64,000 nt of DNA, taken from assembly GCA_000688615.1 (NCBI GenBank), contig JHVA01000001.1, positions 3,100,001 to 3,164,000 of the forward strand. Direction: 5' to 3'. A program made the position numbers and the translations under genes. Below the pieces are notes generated by a model. That model was not told the DNA's origin, did not search any database, and was given only the letters and a program-made list of their open reading frames with translations. Numbering within the stretch: the stretch's first letter is position 1; every line of letters starts with the position of its first letter. Positions 1 to 9,302 of the stretch are shown here, in pieces. This stretch comes from Acidobacteriaceae bacterium KBS 146. GTDB lineage: Bacteria > Acidobacteriota > Terriglobia > Terriglobales > Acidobacteriaceae.

Positions 1-200
1 TAGACCTCGCTCTTCAGATCGACATACAGCTCGTTGAAGAGTTCATCTTTCGTGGCAAAGTACGTAAACAGAGTTCCTTCGGCTACTCCGGCACGCGCCG
101 CGATCTTCGCCGTCGCCGCTCCCAGCCCGGCCTCGGCGATCTCGACGATCGCCGCCTCCAGCAGCGCCCTGCGTTTCTCCGGACTTCGAAGCCGCGCCAT
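1..200 (-). CDS. TetR/AcrR-family repressor, N-terminal part (runs off window)
   Basis: The reverse strand opens with ATG at 200 and reads [17 protein letters not shown], then a TetR helix-turn-helix ending in [19 protein letters not shown], the usual recognition-helix signature. Only about 66 residues are present; the ligand-binding part lies beyond base 1. The start lies 3 bp after the stop of the methyltransferase gene upstream on the same strand, so the two are probably one transcript, and the regulator may control that gene. The ligand is unknown. Confidence 0.85.
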   Translation of the reverse strand, partial: MARLRSPEKRRALLEAAIVEIAEAGLGAATAKIAARAGVAEGTLFTYFATKDELFNELYVDLKSEV

Positions 201-203
201 CCC

Positions 204-935
204 TCAGCTCCTCGCTTCCTGAGGCTTCGGGACAAACGCCCGCGCAATCAGGGAGACACCCACCGACACCACCACGCCCTGCAGGATCAAGACCGCGTTA
301 TACATCCACCCCAGCCCCGCAAACGAGATCACCACGCCCCACATGTAAATCTCGCCAAGCACGCCCATCCCCCACGACGGCTTTGCCCCCGAGCCCTCAA
401 TCCGCGGCCGCAACGACGGTACAATCCGCGGTACTCGCGCACAATACTCCCGGTAGGGCTCTCCCAGCTTCTCGCGCAGAAACACCTCTTCCGCCCCGAT
501 CAGTCGCAGTTCCACCAGCCCAATCGTGACCAGCATAAACAGCGCGCCGCTCGGCATCGTCAGCAACGCCAGCGCGAACGTGTGGAGAAACGTGCCCAGG
601 TACAGCGGATTGCGCATATGGCGGTAAGGCCCATCAGCAACGATCTGTGCTCCATGCATCTCGCTGTCGTACACCACGCCTGAGCTGAGGTAGGCGGCGG
701 CCCACGTCCGCAACAGCGCCGCACTCAACGCGAACAGAATTCCGACCACAAGCACTGCCACCGTCGCCGCACTGAAGCCCAGCCATCCCGCGCGCGTCAG
801 CATCGATGCCAGCCATTGCCACGTGCGAACCGTGTCCAGGTGCAGCCACTTGTTCCATGGCATCACGAAACCCAGCACATACAGAACCGTATGGATCAGA
901 AAACGAAACCGGAACTCAAAAGCAGTGGCTTTCAT
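204..935 (-). CDS. Isoprenylcysteine carboxyl methyltransferase-like (ICMT/PEMT) membrane protein
   Basis: A 243-residue integral membrane protein with about five hydrophobic segments. The central motif GPYRHMRNPLYLG and the downstream E-E-x(3)-L-x(3)-G-x-x-Y-x-x-Y pattern are the hallmark of the ICMT/phospholipid methyltransferase superfamily, which moves a methyl group from SAM to a membrane-embedded acceptor. Bacterial members rarely have a proven substrate, so only the fold-level call is safe. It precedes a TetR gene by 3 bp and is likely co-transcribed with it. Confidence 0.75.
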   Translation of the reverse strand: MKATAFEFRFRFLIHTVLYVLGFVMPWNKWLHLDTVRTWQWLASMLTRAGWLGFSAATVAVLVVGILFALSAALLRTWAAAYLSSGVVYDSEMHGAQIVADGPYRHMRNPLYLGTFLHTFALALLTMPSGALFMLVTIGLVELRLIGAEEVFLREKLGEPYREYCARVPRIVPSLRPRIEGSGAKPSWGMGVLGEIYMWGVVISFAGLGWMYNAVLILQGVVVSVGVSLIARAFVPKPQEARS

Positions 936-1105
936 CAGAGGCGCAATCGCGCAAGGTCCTTTCTTGAAGTCCCGCCCGTGAAAAGCGAAACCTGCTCTCT
1001 ATAGCTTCCCACAGGAGACCGGTCCACCGCCTTACGAAGCGGGAAAGCGCATCTCGCTCCCGAACTCTGAGGGCAGCACAAGCAGCTTCCGTCTAAAATC
1101 AGTGC

Positions 1106-1924
1106 GTGAAAATTCCCTTGCCGATTCGGGCGATCGCCATCCATGCTGTAGCCTGCTTTACCTTCTCCATTCCGCCTGCAATCTGCCAGACTCCTGCATC
1201 CAATCCCGCCACCACCCCAACGGATCGTCTCGATCAGACCTGGTGGGCCGACCGCCACAAAGCCGTGCTGCAGCAGGTACACGACCATCCCGACACACAA
1301 TTGCTGCTGCTCGGCGACTCCATTACCCACAACTACGACAAGGCCAAACTTCCAGATGAAAACTTCCAGCCCACCTGGCAGCAGTTCTATGCCCCGCGCC
1401 GCGCTCTCAATCTTGGCTTCAGCGGCGACGGCACCGCCAATCTCCTGTGGCGTCTCGATCACGGCGAAGTAGAAGGCCTGCACCCCAAAGTCGCCATCTT
1501 GCTAATCGGCACAAACAACACCGGAATCTACAATCAGACCGCGGCGGAGACTGAGGCAGGAATCGACGCCGTCATCGCGGATCTCCAGCGCCGCCTCCCT
1601 TCCACCCACATTCTTCTGCTCGCCATTCTTCCCTGCGGAGGCTCTCCCGTACGGGTCTCCCGCATCGAGGAAACCAATCGATACCTCGCCGGCCACTACG
1701 CCAGCTTTCGCGGAGTGACCTTACTCGACATCGGTTCGATCTTCTTCAAAGATGGCGTCCTCAACACATCCATCTTCTACGATCCTCGCCTTCCTACGCC
1801 CAACTTCGCCGTCCACCCCGACACCAACGGCCAGCGAAAGATGGCGGAGGCCATCGAGCCCACTCTCGCGCGGCTCATGAGCGACACCCCACATACGACA
1901 TCTTCCTCGCAGACGTCTAGGTAG
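1106..1924 (+). CDS. Secreted SGNH/GDSL-type hydrolase (PAF-acetylhydrolase-like)
   Basis: 272 residues from a GTG start, with an N-terminal hydrophobic signal segment (about residues 5-28). Block I is LLLLGDSITH (Ser about 72), block II GFSGDGTANLLWRL supplies the Gly, and block III is IGTNN (Asn). The C-terminal block is NFAVHPDTNG: the His is present, but the Asp normally three residues before it is not seen. The fold suggests a periplasmic or secreted esterase acting on acyl or acetyl groups, perhaps on polysaccharide; the substrate cannot be told. It stands alone between convergent neighbours. Confidence 0.75.
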   Translation: MKIPLPIRAIAIHAVACFTFSIPPAICQTPASNPATTPTDRLDQTWWADRHKAVLQQVHDHPDTQLLLLGDSITHNYDKAKLPDENFQPTWQQFYAPRRALNLGFSGDGTANLLWRLDHGEVEGLHPKVAILLIGTNNTGIYNQTAAETEAGIDAVIADLQRRLPSTHILLLAILPCGGSPVRVSRIEETNRYLAGHYASFRGVTLLDIGSIFFKDGVLNTSIFYDPRLPTPNFAVHPDTNGQRKMAEAIEPTLARLMSDTPHTTSSSQTSR

Positions 1925-1990
1925 CTCTGCTCTGCTGCGGCCTGCGCCGGAAGCTATAATCCATCCTCAAGTTTAGAAAGGAGAAACGGA

Positions 1991-2419
1991 ATGGCGCACG
2001 ACAATGCCAGGATCGTCCGCGAGTTTGTAGACGAGGTCATCACGGGTGGAAATATCGAGGCTGTAGCAAAGTATGTGTGGGAAGACGTGGTCGAACAAGT
2101 CCCGCTGCCCGGTCAGGGACCAGGCCTCGAAGGTCTGAAGGACATTATTCGTGCCATGCGCGCCGGTTTCCCTGACATCGTCTTCTCTACTCAGGAACAG
2201 GTCGTGGAGGGCGATAAGGTCGCCAGCCGCTTCGAATGGACCGGAACCCACAAGGGCGACTTCCTCGGAGTTCCCGCAACAGGCAAGTCCGTGCGTGTCT
2301 GGGGCATGGTGATCGATCGCCTGGAGCAGGGACGCATCAAGGACACGCGCCTCATCATGGACACTCTCGGACTGATGACCCAACTCGGCGTCGTCCCCAG
2401 CGGGCCCGGTCAGGCTTGA
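1991..2419 (+). CDS. SnoaL-like ester cyclase family protein
   Basis: 142 residues, cytoplasmic, preceded by a good ribosome site (AAAGGAG, about 7 bases before ATG). The sequence fits a SnoaL/NTF2-like alpha+beta barrel: N-terminal helix NARIVREFVDEVITGGN, a GLEGLKDIIRAMRAGFPD segment, and strands with RFEWTGTHKGDFLG and GKSVRVWGMVIDRLEQGRI. These are typical of the ester-cyclase clade (polyketide cyclase relatives of unknown substrate). It is convergent with the TetR gene that follows and is probably monocistronic. Confidence 0.75.
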   Translation: MAHDNARIVREFVDEVITGGNIEAVAKYVWEDVVEQVPLPGQGPGLEGLKDIIRAMRAGFPDIVFSTQEQVVEGDKVASRFEWTGTHKGDFLGVPATGKSVRVWGMVIDRLEQGRIKDTRLIMDTLGLMTQLGVVPSGPGQA

Positions 2420-2434
2420 GGCGCCCATATAACT

Positions 2435-3058
2435 TCAGCCCGCGCTGGCGCTCAGATAGGCGCGGATAAGGACACTGAGCTCGTTGCGCATGGCATCGCT
2501 CTTCGAGCCATGGGATTCGATGATGCGGCGGCTTACGCCCGCCATGGTGGCCATCAGCGTCAGGGCGATCACCTGCGGATCGCCGCGCAATTTTTCAGGA
2601 GCAGTCTCCAGCATGGCAGCGATCGCGCGTGCGCCACGGTTGCCGTGGTTGCGTGCAATCTCGGCTCCACCGACGTCGTCGGCGATAAAGTAGAGCGCAC
2701 GCGAGGTCTCCTGATGTTCGAACTTGGCGGCGAGGAAGCCCCGCACGAGAGCCTCCGCCATCTCGGGAAGACGCTTGCCCCTGGCAGATTCGCAGGTCTC
2801 GCTGACGGCAGTGTAGACGCGGTCGAGATGTGCGCGTAGAACCGCCTGCAACAACGCACTCTTGTTAGGGAAGTACTGGTAGAGTGTGCCAACGGAGACT
2901 CCGGCGCGCGCCGCGACCAGGGTGGTGGTGAGCTTCTCCTTGCCGACCGACAGCAAAACCTGAATCGTCGCCTGGCAGATGGCCTCAACGCTGGCAGCCG
3001 ACCGGGCCTGAACCGGCGCTTTACGCGGCTTTAAATCGACTTGGAGAGCTCTCGGCAA
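2435..3058 (-). CDS. TetR/AcrR-family transcriptional regulator
   Basis: 207 residues. The HTH region (about residues 20-65) reads TTTLVAARAGVSVGTLYQYFPNKSALL, a textbook TetR signature, followed by an all-helical ligand domain. The apparent start is TTG at 3058 without a clear ribosome site, so the N-terminus is uncertain by about 10 residues. It is divergent from an aldo/keto reductase across only 41 bp, which makes that gene the likely target and suggests a redox-active or carbonyl ligand (inference). Confidence 0.85.
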   Translation of the reverse strand: MPRALQVDLKPRKAPVQARSAASVEAICQATIQVLLSVGKEKLTTTLVAARAGVSVGTLYQYFPNKSALLQAVLRAHLDRVYTAVSETCESARGKRLPEMAEALVRGFLAAKFEHQETSRALYFIADDVGGAEIARNHGNRGARAIAAMLETAPEKLRGDPQVIALTLMATMAGVSRRIIESHGSKSDAMRNELSVLIRAYLSASAG

Positions 3059-3099
3059 ATGCGAAGTCCGAATCTGAAGCTTCCTTCATCTAAACACGC

Positions 3100-3972
3100 A
3101 TGACTGAACAAGCCAAACTTGCCGGCAGGTTTTCTTTCCCTTCAACCGATACGACGGTGCATCGCATGGGCTATGGAGCCATGCAGCTAGCCGGTCCTCA
3201 TGTCTTCGGTCCGCCGCGTGATCGTAACGAGGCGATCGCTGTTCTGCGCGAGGCCATCGAAAGCGGAATCGACCACATCGACACCAGCGACTTCTACGGG
3301 CCGCACGTGGTGAATCAGATCATTCGCGAGGCGCTGCATCCTTATCGCGACAACCTCGTGATCGTCACCAAGCTGGGCGCAGTGCGCGATGAGAAGGGCG
3401 CATGGCTCCCTGCTCTGTCAGAGCAGCAGCTCATCGACGGAGCGCACGACAATCTGCGCAACCTCGGTGTAGAGGCGCTCGATGTCGTGAATCTGCGTGT
3501 AGGAGGTCTGCAGGGACCGCAGGAGTTTTCGATCGCCCAGCAGATGGAGACGATGGCGGAGCTGCAGCAGAAGGGCGTGGTGCGCCACATCGGATTGAGC
3601 AATGTGACCCCAGCACAGTTGAAAGAGGCGCAGGGAATTGCGCCGATCGTCTGCATTCAGAACATGTACAACGTGGCGAACCGCGCAGATGACGCCTTCA
3701 TCGATCAGTTGGCCGTCGAGGGCATCGCGTATGTGCCGTTCTTTCCTCTGGGTGGATTCACGCCGCTGCAGTCAACGGAGCTTAACGACGTAGCAGAGTT
3801 GCTGGGTGCGACACCCATGCAGACCGCACTGGCCTGGCTGCTGCATCGAGCAAACAACATACTGCTGATTCCAGGTACGTCGTCACGCGGTCATCTCCGG
3901 GAAAATATCGCGGCTGCGGCATCGAACATCCCCCCAGAGCTGTTGACCCGTCTCAACTCAATCGCGGGGTAA
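3100..3972 (+). CDS. Aldo/keto reductase family oxidoreductase
   Basis: 290 residues forming the AKR (beta/alpha)8 barrel. Visible motifs are RMGYGAMQLAG near the N-terminus, IDHIDTSDFYG with the catalytic Asp and Tyr, VIVTKLG with the catalytic Lys, and a C-terminal NILLIPGTSSRGHLREN nucleotide-binding loop. The usual catalytic His position reads VVNLRVGG and carries no His, as in some YdbC-like members. It probably reduces aldehydes or ketones with NADPH in the cytoplasm. Divergent transcription from a TetR gene implies inducible expression. No strong ribosome site precedes the ATG. Confidence 0.85.
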   Translation: MTEQAKLAGRFSFPSTDTTVHRMGYGAMQLAGPHVFGPPRDRNEAIAVLREAIESGIDHIDTSDFYGPHVVNQIIREALHPYRDNLVIVTKLGAVRDEKGAWLPALSEQQLIDGAHDNLRNLGVEALDVVNLRVGGLQGPQEFSIAQQMETMAELQQKGVVRHIGLSNVTPAQLKEAQGIAPIVCIQNMYNVANRADDAFIDQLAVEGIAYVPFFPLGGFTPLQSTELNDVAELLGATPMQTALAWLLHRANNILLIPGTSSRGHLRENIAAAASNIPPELLTRLNSIAG

Positions 3973-4021
3973 GGAAGCCTCACGATCGAAAGGCCTTTTC
4001 TCCTCGGTCGCGCGCTCGAAT

Positions 4022-5836
4022 TCAGCGGACGACAGCCTCAAACGGCAGGAACACGGCGAACACCGTCCCATGGTGTTCGGGGGATTGACTGGAGCGGAGG
4101 AGGAGCGTTCCACGATGGCGGACGACGATCTCTTTGCTCACCCAAAGTCCCAGACCGGTGCCAACCGTCCCCTTGGTGGTGAAGAAGGGCTCGAAGAGCC
4201 GCTTGATCGTCTCCTCAGAGATGCCTGAGCCGGTATCGGCGACGGTAAAGACGATTCCGCGTTCTCCGGTAGACCAGCGGGTGGCTTCGCGCGTCCGGAT
4301 AGCCAGACGCCCTGGTGCCGCGTTCATCGCGTCGAGTGCGTTCGCGATCAGGTTCGCCAGAACCTGGCGGATCTCGCCATCAAAGCACCGAAGACTGCGC
4401 TTGGCTCGCAGGCGAGTTGAAAGCTGTGCCCGGGAGTTATGCAGCCGGCCCTGATATATGTTCAGGATCTCGTTGATCAGGGCGGAGGTGTCAGCCTCCT
4501 GCGGGCTACTGGACTGACGATGGAAGCGGAGTGTCTGTGCAGTTATGGCGGAGACGCGCCGCAACTCGACATCTGCGGTCTGTAGGAAGTCCCGGACTTC
4601 TTTAACATCGTCGCTGACACGCGCAAGATAAAGAAGGTTGGTGACCGCCTCAAGCGGATTATTAATCTCGTGCGCAATCGATGCCGCAAGTCGGCCAACG
4701 GCGGCCAGCTTTTCAGCTTGAATCAAAGCCTTTTCGACCTTCTTCTGCTGTGTGATCTCCTGCGACGCGGCTGAAATCCCTTGAAGGACGCCGTCCGGAC
4801 CGTAGACCGGAAAATAGCTGACGGTCCAGTAGCGATACTCCGTCGGGTCTGTAACCAGGCTGCCCTCCAGCGGAAAGTTGATGACCGGTTGCCCATCCGC
4901 AACCTGGTCGAACAGCTCGCGCAGGCCAGGGATTGGCGCCATCTCAGTCAGCGTCTTACCGACAATCTCGGCAGGTTTCAGGCCGAAAAATGCGGCCTGG
5001 CGCTCGTTCAAACGGAGGTACTGGTAGTCTTCGGGATCAAAGTACGCAAGGCCGATGGGAGCCGTGTCATAGATCGTCTGCAACTCCGCATGCTGACGCT
5101 CGCTCTCGGTTGACTTGCGGTGAAGCTCTTCGCGCTCCGCTTTGAGAGCGCGCAAAACTCGGCCGCGTTCGATGGACTCCCAAAAACGGGTTGCGATTGA
5201 GGCGACCAGCGCAATCTCCTCTGGATGCCATCGGCGCGGCTGTACGCAGTGGATCGCGAGAATGGCGGTCAGGCGGTCGTCCTTCATCAGGGGGTACGAG
5301 ATGGTCGACCTCACGCCGGCGGCGCGGAACGTCTCAATCCCCGTGGCGCAGCTCGGATCGGTCTCGGCATCTTGGACGACAAACGGCTTGCCGGCCGTGA
5401 GCAGGTCATAGGCGGAGTTGGAGAATTGATGGAGCGTGTAGCTGCCGACCATCGACGGCAGGCCGTCTGTAAAGTCACCGATCACCGTCAGACCGTCCTG
5501 ATCGGAATCCACCTCCGCGTAGGCGCAGCGATTCGCCTGCAGATGGCGGCAGAGAAGACGTGCAGCGTGATAGGCGATCTCCGCAGGCTCGGTGGCAACC
5601 CGAGTTGCTGCATCGATCTGCATCAAGAGGTCTTGCCGCTCTCTCATCAATTCGAGCTCGCGGCGAAGTTCGGCAATCTGCTGCTGAGGGTCCGTTGTCA
5701 CACCAGACGATTTAGATGTAAATGCGCGGCTGAGAGTATCGATGGCGATAGATAATTTCTTGCCTCCAGGCTTCAGGGCTGTGAAGGATTCGCGCTGACC
5801 AGCCGTACCGTCTGTGATCTTCACGAAAGATTCCAC
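4022..5836 (-). CDS. Soluble hybrid-sensor histidine kinase (GAF-PAS-HisKA-HATPase)
   Basis: 604 residues with no membrane segment. A coiled coil (about residues 50-75) leads into a GAF domain (about 80-235), a second coiled coil, and a PAS domain (about 255-375) with TYDTAPIGLAYFDPEDYQYL. The HisKA box LAASIAHEINNPLEAVTNLL holds the phospho-acceptor His. The HATPase_c part shows QVLANLIANALDAM (N box), VADTGSGIS (G1), FEPFFTTK (F) and GTGLGLWVSKEIV (G2). All kinase elements look intact. GTG is the likely start. No response regulator gene is nearby, so the partner is elsewhere. Confidence 0.92.
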   Translation of the reverse strand: MESFVKITDGTAGQRESFTALKPGGKKLSIAIDTLSRAFTSKSSGVTTDPQQQIAELRRELELMRERQDLLMQIDAATRVATEPAEIAYHAARLLCRHLQANRCAYAEVDSDQDGLTVIGDFTDGLPSMVGSYTLHQFSNSAYDLLTAGKPFVVQDAETDPSCATGIETFRAAGVRSTISYPLMKDDRLTAILAIHCVQPRRWHPEEIALVASIATRFWESIERGRVLRALKAEREELHRKSTESERQHAELQTIYDTAPIGLAYFDPEDYQYLRLNERQAAFFGLKPAEIVGKTLTEMAPIPGLRELFDQVADGQPVINFPLEGSLVTDPTEYRYWTVSYFPVYGPDGVLQGISAASQEITQQKKVEKALIQAEKLAAVGRLAASIAHEINNPLEAVTNLLYLARVSDDVKEVRDFLQTADVELRRVSAITAQTLRFHRQSSSPQEADTSALINEILNIYQGRLHNSRAQLSTRLRAKRSLRCFDGEIRQVLANLIANALDAMNAAPGRLAIRTREATRWSTGERGIVFTVADTGSGISEETIKRLFEPFFTTKGTVGTGLGLWVSKEIVVRHRGTLLLRSSQSPEHHGTVFAVFLPFEAVVR

Positions 5837-5933
5837 AACTCAGCCCGTTTCACCCTGCCGGGTTAACTCAAATCTAACGGTGACGTGAGAGTTTGATTCG
5901 CTCAATTTCTAACGACACACTCTCTTTCGCCTG

Positions 5934-7646
5934 CTATCTCCTGTAACAACCGTCCGCCATTCCGCGTAGCCAGACAGCGACGGCCTTCGCTCCTGGATCG
6001 GGATGACCCAGCACGCGTTCCCCAAGATAGCTGGATCGCCCGACGCGGGGTGCCATTCCTGCCGTAGCGTCAGCGCCCCGTTCCGCCGCTTCAACCGCAG
6101 ACAAGAGGATCTCCCGCGACACGTTCTCCCCTGCATCCTTCACTACGTCCGCAAAAGGAAGCAGAGCGTCCAGCATGGTCCGATCGCCTCGCTTTGCGCC
6201 GCCCATCTCGCTGATGGCAAGGCAGCCCTGTTGGAGCCCTTCGGCCCAACTCGCAAGCGCCGGACTGTTCGGCTCGTCCATCACACTGCCACATCGCAGA
6301 AAAAGCATGCCGTAGAGGGGGCCGGAGGATCCGCCCATCACACGCTGCAGCGTAAGACCAAGTTGCTTGAGTGTGGCAGCAACATCGTCGAGGGGATACG
6401 AATTAGCTGAGGCCAGCAGTGCCTCCGCCGCCCGTCTCATACTGACGCCCAGATCCCCATCGCCCGTAACGCGATCCATCTCCGTCAGCTCAACTTCCGC
6501 ATCGATAAGCGCCCTGCAGGCGGACACGATCGCCTCCTTCACTCTCCTGCCAGTCTCCGTCTGCGCGCCTCGATGGATCGAAGGGCCTGCTGCCGCATCA
6601 CCCGCAATTGCAATTCGGGCGTCTGCCTGCCCCGGAGATCGTTTCGACGCATTAGGCCATGCAGGAGCAGAAGTGTCTGCGTCGAGCCATCCCAGCCGCT
6701 CGTCGTCGATGCCCAGGACAGAGATCGACACTCCTGCCATATCCAATGACGACAGAAACGTACCTGCGTAAATCCTCTCGACCTTGAATCCCTTGTTCTC
6801 CAGAAAAGGGACCGCGTAGCGGGCCACAATCGCAAGCTCCATCTCCGTCGTCGCCCCCAGGTTGTTGATCATGATTGCGACACGCTTCTCCGGTCCAAAT
6901 CTGCCGTGCTTCATGATCTCGATTAACAACATTGCGGTTAGTTCATCCCCGCTGCGCAGTTGCATACGCCTCACTCCGGGCTCTCCGTGAATGCCCAGGC
7001 CCAACTCCATCTCGTCTTCCGCGAGCTCAAAACCAGGCCTGCCGACCGAGGGAGATGTCCCGGCGGAAAACGAAAGGCCCATGGTGGCCAGCGATGCAAC
7101 GGCTGCTCTGCCGATGGCCGCGACCTCCGTAAGACTCTTGCCCTCCCTTGCCGCCCCTCCCACCAGCTTATGAATGAGGACGGTCCCGGCGAGGCCACGC
7201 GAACCTGTCGCCGTATCAGCGTCCCTCAACGCAACATCGTCATTCACAAGAATCATTTCAACCGCAGTACCTTCCGCACGCGCCATCTCCGCCGCGACAC
7301 CAAAATTAAGACGGTCGCCGGTATAGTTCTTCACCACCAGCAGCGCACCTCGTCTTCCTGATACGGCCTGGATCGCGGCAAACACTGAGTCGCTGCTGGG
7401 AGAGGTGAACACCTCACCCGCAACCGCCGCGCTCAACATGCCAGCCCCGATATAGCCTGCGTGCGCCGGTTCGTGCCCGCTGCCTCCACCCGAGATCACC
7501 GCGACCTGCTGGTCACGAACCTCTTCTGCATCCGCGCGCACCAACACCTTATGGCCCCGCAAACGGATCGAACCCGGCTGCAGAACACACAGGCCCTGCA
7601 GCATCTCTTCAACAACATCGGTGGGCTGGTTAATCAGTTTTTTCAT
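5934..7646 (-). CDS. dhaK: Fused dihydroxyacetone kinase (DhaK-DhaL), ATP-dependent
   Basis: 570 residues from ATG 7646 (MKKLINQP, the usual DhaK N-terminus). The DhaK half (about 1-330) has the glycine loop ISGGGSGHEPAHAGYIG and GLGIHGEPG, whose His (about 220) covalently binds dihydroxyacetone as a hemiaminal. The DhaL half (about 380-570) has MDRVTGDGDLGVSM, the Mg-ATP binding Asp cluster, and LTLQRVMGGSSGPLYGMLF. Fusion of both halves indicates direct ATP use, as in Citrobacter and eukaryotic kinases, rather than the PTS-type DhaKLM. The product, dihydroxyacetone phosphate, enters glycolysis. A TTG 33 bp upstream is an alternative start. Confidence 0.92.
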   Translation of the reverse strand: MKKLINQPTDVVEEMLQGLCVLQPGSIRLRGHKVLVRADAEEVRDQQVAVISGGGSGHEPAHAGYIGAGMLSAAVAGEVFTSPSSDSVFAAIQAVSGRRGALLVVKNYTGDRLNFGVAAEMARAEGTAVEMILVNDDVALRDADTATGSRGLAGTVLIHKLVGGAAREGKSLTEVAAIGRAAVASLATMGLSFSAGTSPSVGRPGFELAEDEMELGLGIHGEPGVRRMQLRSGDELTAMLLIEIMKHGRFGPEKRVAIMINNLGATTEMELAIVARYAVPFLENKGFKVERIYAGTFLSSLDMAGVSISVLGIDDERLGWLDADTSAPAWPNASKRSPGQADARIAIAGDAAAGPSIHRGAQTETGRRVKEAIVSACRALIDAEVELTEMDRVTGDGDLGVSMRRAAEALLASANSYPLDDVAATLKQLGLTLQRVMGGSSGPLYGMLFLRCGSVMDEPNSPALASWAEGLQQGCLAISEMGGAKRGDRTMLDALLPFADVVKDAGENVSREILLSAVEAAERGADATAGMAPRVGRSSYLGERVLGHPDPGAKAVAVWLRGMADGCYRR

Positions 7647-7707
7647 AGGTGCGCCAGTATTGCACGCATACGATCGCAAAAACTCTCTTGTTCATAACGC
7701 GATCGCC

Positions 7708-9198
7708 TCAAGGATTCGATGGTGCAAGGCCAAGCCATCGTTGCGTCAAAGACACCCTGCGTAAGACAAAACGTTCCACCAGCCCTACAAGAATCATCGA
7801 TCCGCCCAGAAACGGAAAGTAGACGCCCAACGCAACCAGAGTCGCGACCAGTCCTGCCGAGAAGCGAACGCGAGAGACAACCCCCGGCGCTCCCAGCACT
7901 CCCTCCGGCTTTCGCTTCCTCCACATAACCAGCCCGCTCAAGCTCAGCGTAACCAACCCTGCCGTTGTAAACAGGCTGATGAGCTGATTGGCAACCCCGA
8001 AGAGCTGTCCTTCATGGGCAGCGATCCCCGTACCGATCACGCGATCGAGCCACGGCTTCGAATGGAAATCCGTCCGTCTCACAATTGCACCCGTCTTACC
8101 ATCAAGGACCAGATCGACACGCAGCGGGCGATCCCGCGTATCCGACTTTGCGCCCCAGTCGCCCCCCGCATGCATCGGTGGTGAGATGAGCACCGGATTC
8201 GCAAGATGCAGCGCTGCGACGTTCGGTACCATCCTGTCGATTGCCGTAAAAGCATCTGGGCCCGCCAGCGTGGTGCCGTGACGCCCCCATACGCCGGTAT
8301 GTTCCGCGTGCGCAGACATGTTCATGTCCCCGCCTCCGCTCCGTGCGTGCATTCCTGCCTCGGGCGACGGGTTCTGCATCGTCATGCTGCTGCGGGACCG
8401 GCGGGCGGCGAGAACATCCTCGCTGCTGGTCGTCCAATCCTGGCTGACCGCACGTCCTGCGCTGATGTGACGAATCGCCTTCAGGTATCCGCCCCAGCTC
8501 TTCGCCCATGGCAGACCCGTAAAGAGCAGGAAGAGTGCAAAGAACGACACGTAGATGCCGGTGACGGAATGGATGTCCTTCCAGAAAGCCCGGCTACCCA
8601 AACCCAGTCGAGGATAAAGAACACCGCCCAGCCGATTTGTGTTCGCGGGCCACCAGAGAAATAGGCCAGTGAGAATCATCACCACCGCCCAGCTACCAGC
8701 AAGCTCGACGACCCAGGAGCCGTATCTCCCAAGAAGAAGTTCCCCGTGCAGGCGCGAGGTGAAGACATCGACGCGGTGATCCTCATCATCGATCTTCAAA
8801 ATCGCTAACGTCTGCGGATGAACGTATACCCGAAACTGCTGGCTACCCTTGTCCACCAGCACCTGCGCTGCAGCGGTCGTGGAATGTGGCAGCTCATAGG
8901 AGTCAAAGGTCGTGCCGGGCATGGCGGCCAGCGCCGCCTGCACCTGTGCGTTTGCTGTGGCTCTGTGCGCGATCGCCAGATGATCGTACGGCCGATCCAG
9001 CAGGTGCTGGATCTGTGGGTGGAACAGAAAGACCGTTCCTGTCAGTGATAGCCAAAGGACGAAGGGGATGCAGAAGATTCCTGCGTAGAAATGCCACCGC
9101 CACACAGTTCGATGCTCGAGCTGTGACGAGAAAGGGAGGGTAGTCTGCGAAGCGATCCGTACATCTCCCAACGAGGACGCGGAGGTACGACGAAACAT
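7708..9198 (-). CDS. PepSY-associated transmembrane protein (iron/copper-linked family)
   Basis: 496 residues from ATG 9198, chosen because AAGGAGACGCCC sits just before it; a longer open frame upstream is not needed. Near the N-terminus WRWHFYAGIFCIPFVLWLSL starts the first membrane helix, followed by SLTGTVFLFHPQI and a periplasmic PepSY part, then helices at WVVELAGSWAVVMILTGLFLWWP and FFALFLLFTGLPW, a His/Met-rich stretch (MHARSGGGDMNMSAHAEH), a second periplasmic part and C-terminal helices. Relatives accompany siderophore or copper uptake and may reduce metals. It lies 104 bp after a Cys/His-rich small protein gene on the same strand, so the two may be an operon. Confidence 0.85.
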   Translation of the reverse strand: MFRRTSASSLGDVRIASQTTLPFSSQLEHRTVWRWHFYAGIFCIPFVLWLSLTGTVFLFHPQIQHLLDRPYDHLAIAHRATANAQVQAALAAMPGTTFDSYELPHSTTAAAQVLVDKGSQQFRVYVHPQTLAILKIDDEDHRVDVFTSRLHGELLLGRYGSWVVELAGSWAVVMILTGLFLWWPANTNRLGGVLYPRLGLGSRAFWKDIHSVTGIYVSFFALFLLFTGLPWAKSWGGYLKAIRHISAGRAVSQDWTTSSEDVLAARRSRSSMTMQNPSPEAGMHARSGGGDMNMSAHAEHTGVWGRHGTTLAGPDAFTAIDRMVPNVAALHLANPVLISPPMHAGGDWGAKSDTRDRPLRVDLVLDGKTGAIVRRTDFHSKPWLDRVIGTGIAAHEGQLFGVANQLISLFTTAGLVTLSLSGLVMWRKRKPEGVLGAPGVVSRVRFSAGLVATLVALGVYFPFLGGSMILVGLVERFVLRRVSLTQRWLGLAPSNP

Positions 9199-9302
9199 GG
9201 GCGTCTCCTTACTCCGGCTCAATCCTCCGGAGAACAGCCTGTACTTTGCTGGATGGACCTTTACCTGTGGTGGTAAAGGATGACGAGCGTATTCCAGTGC
9301 TT

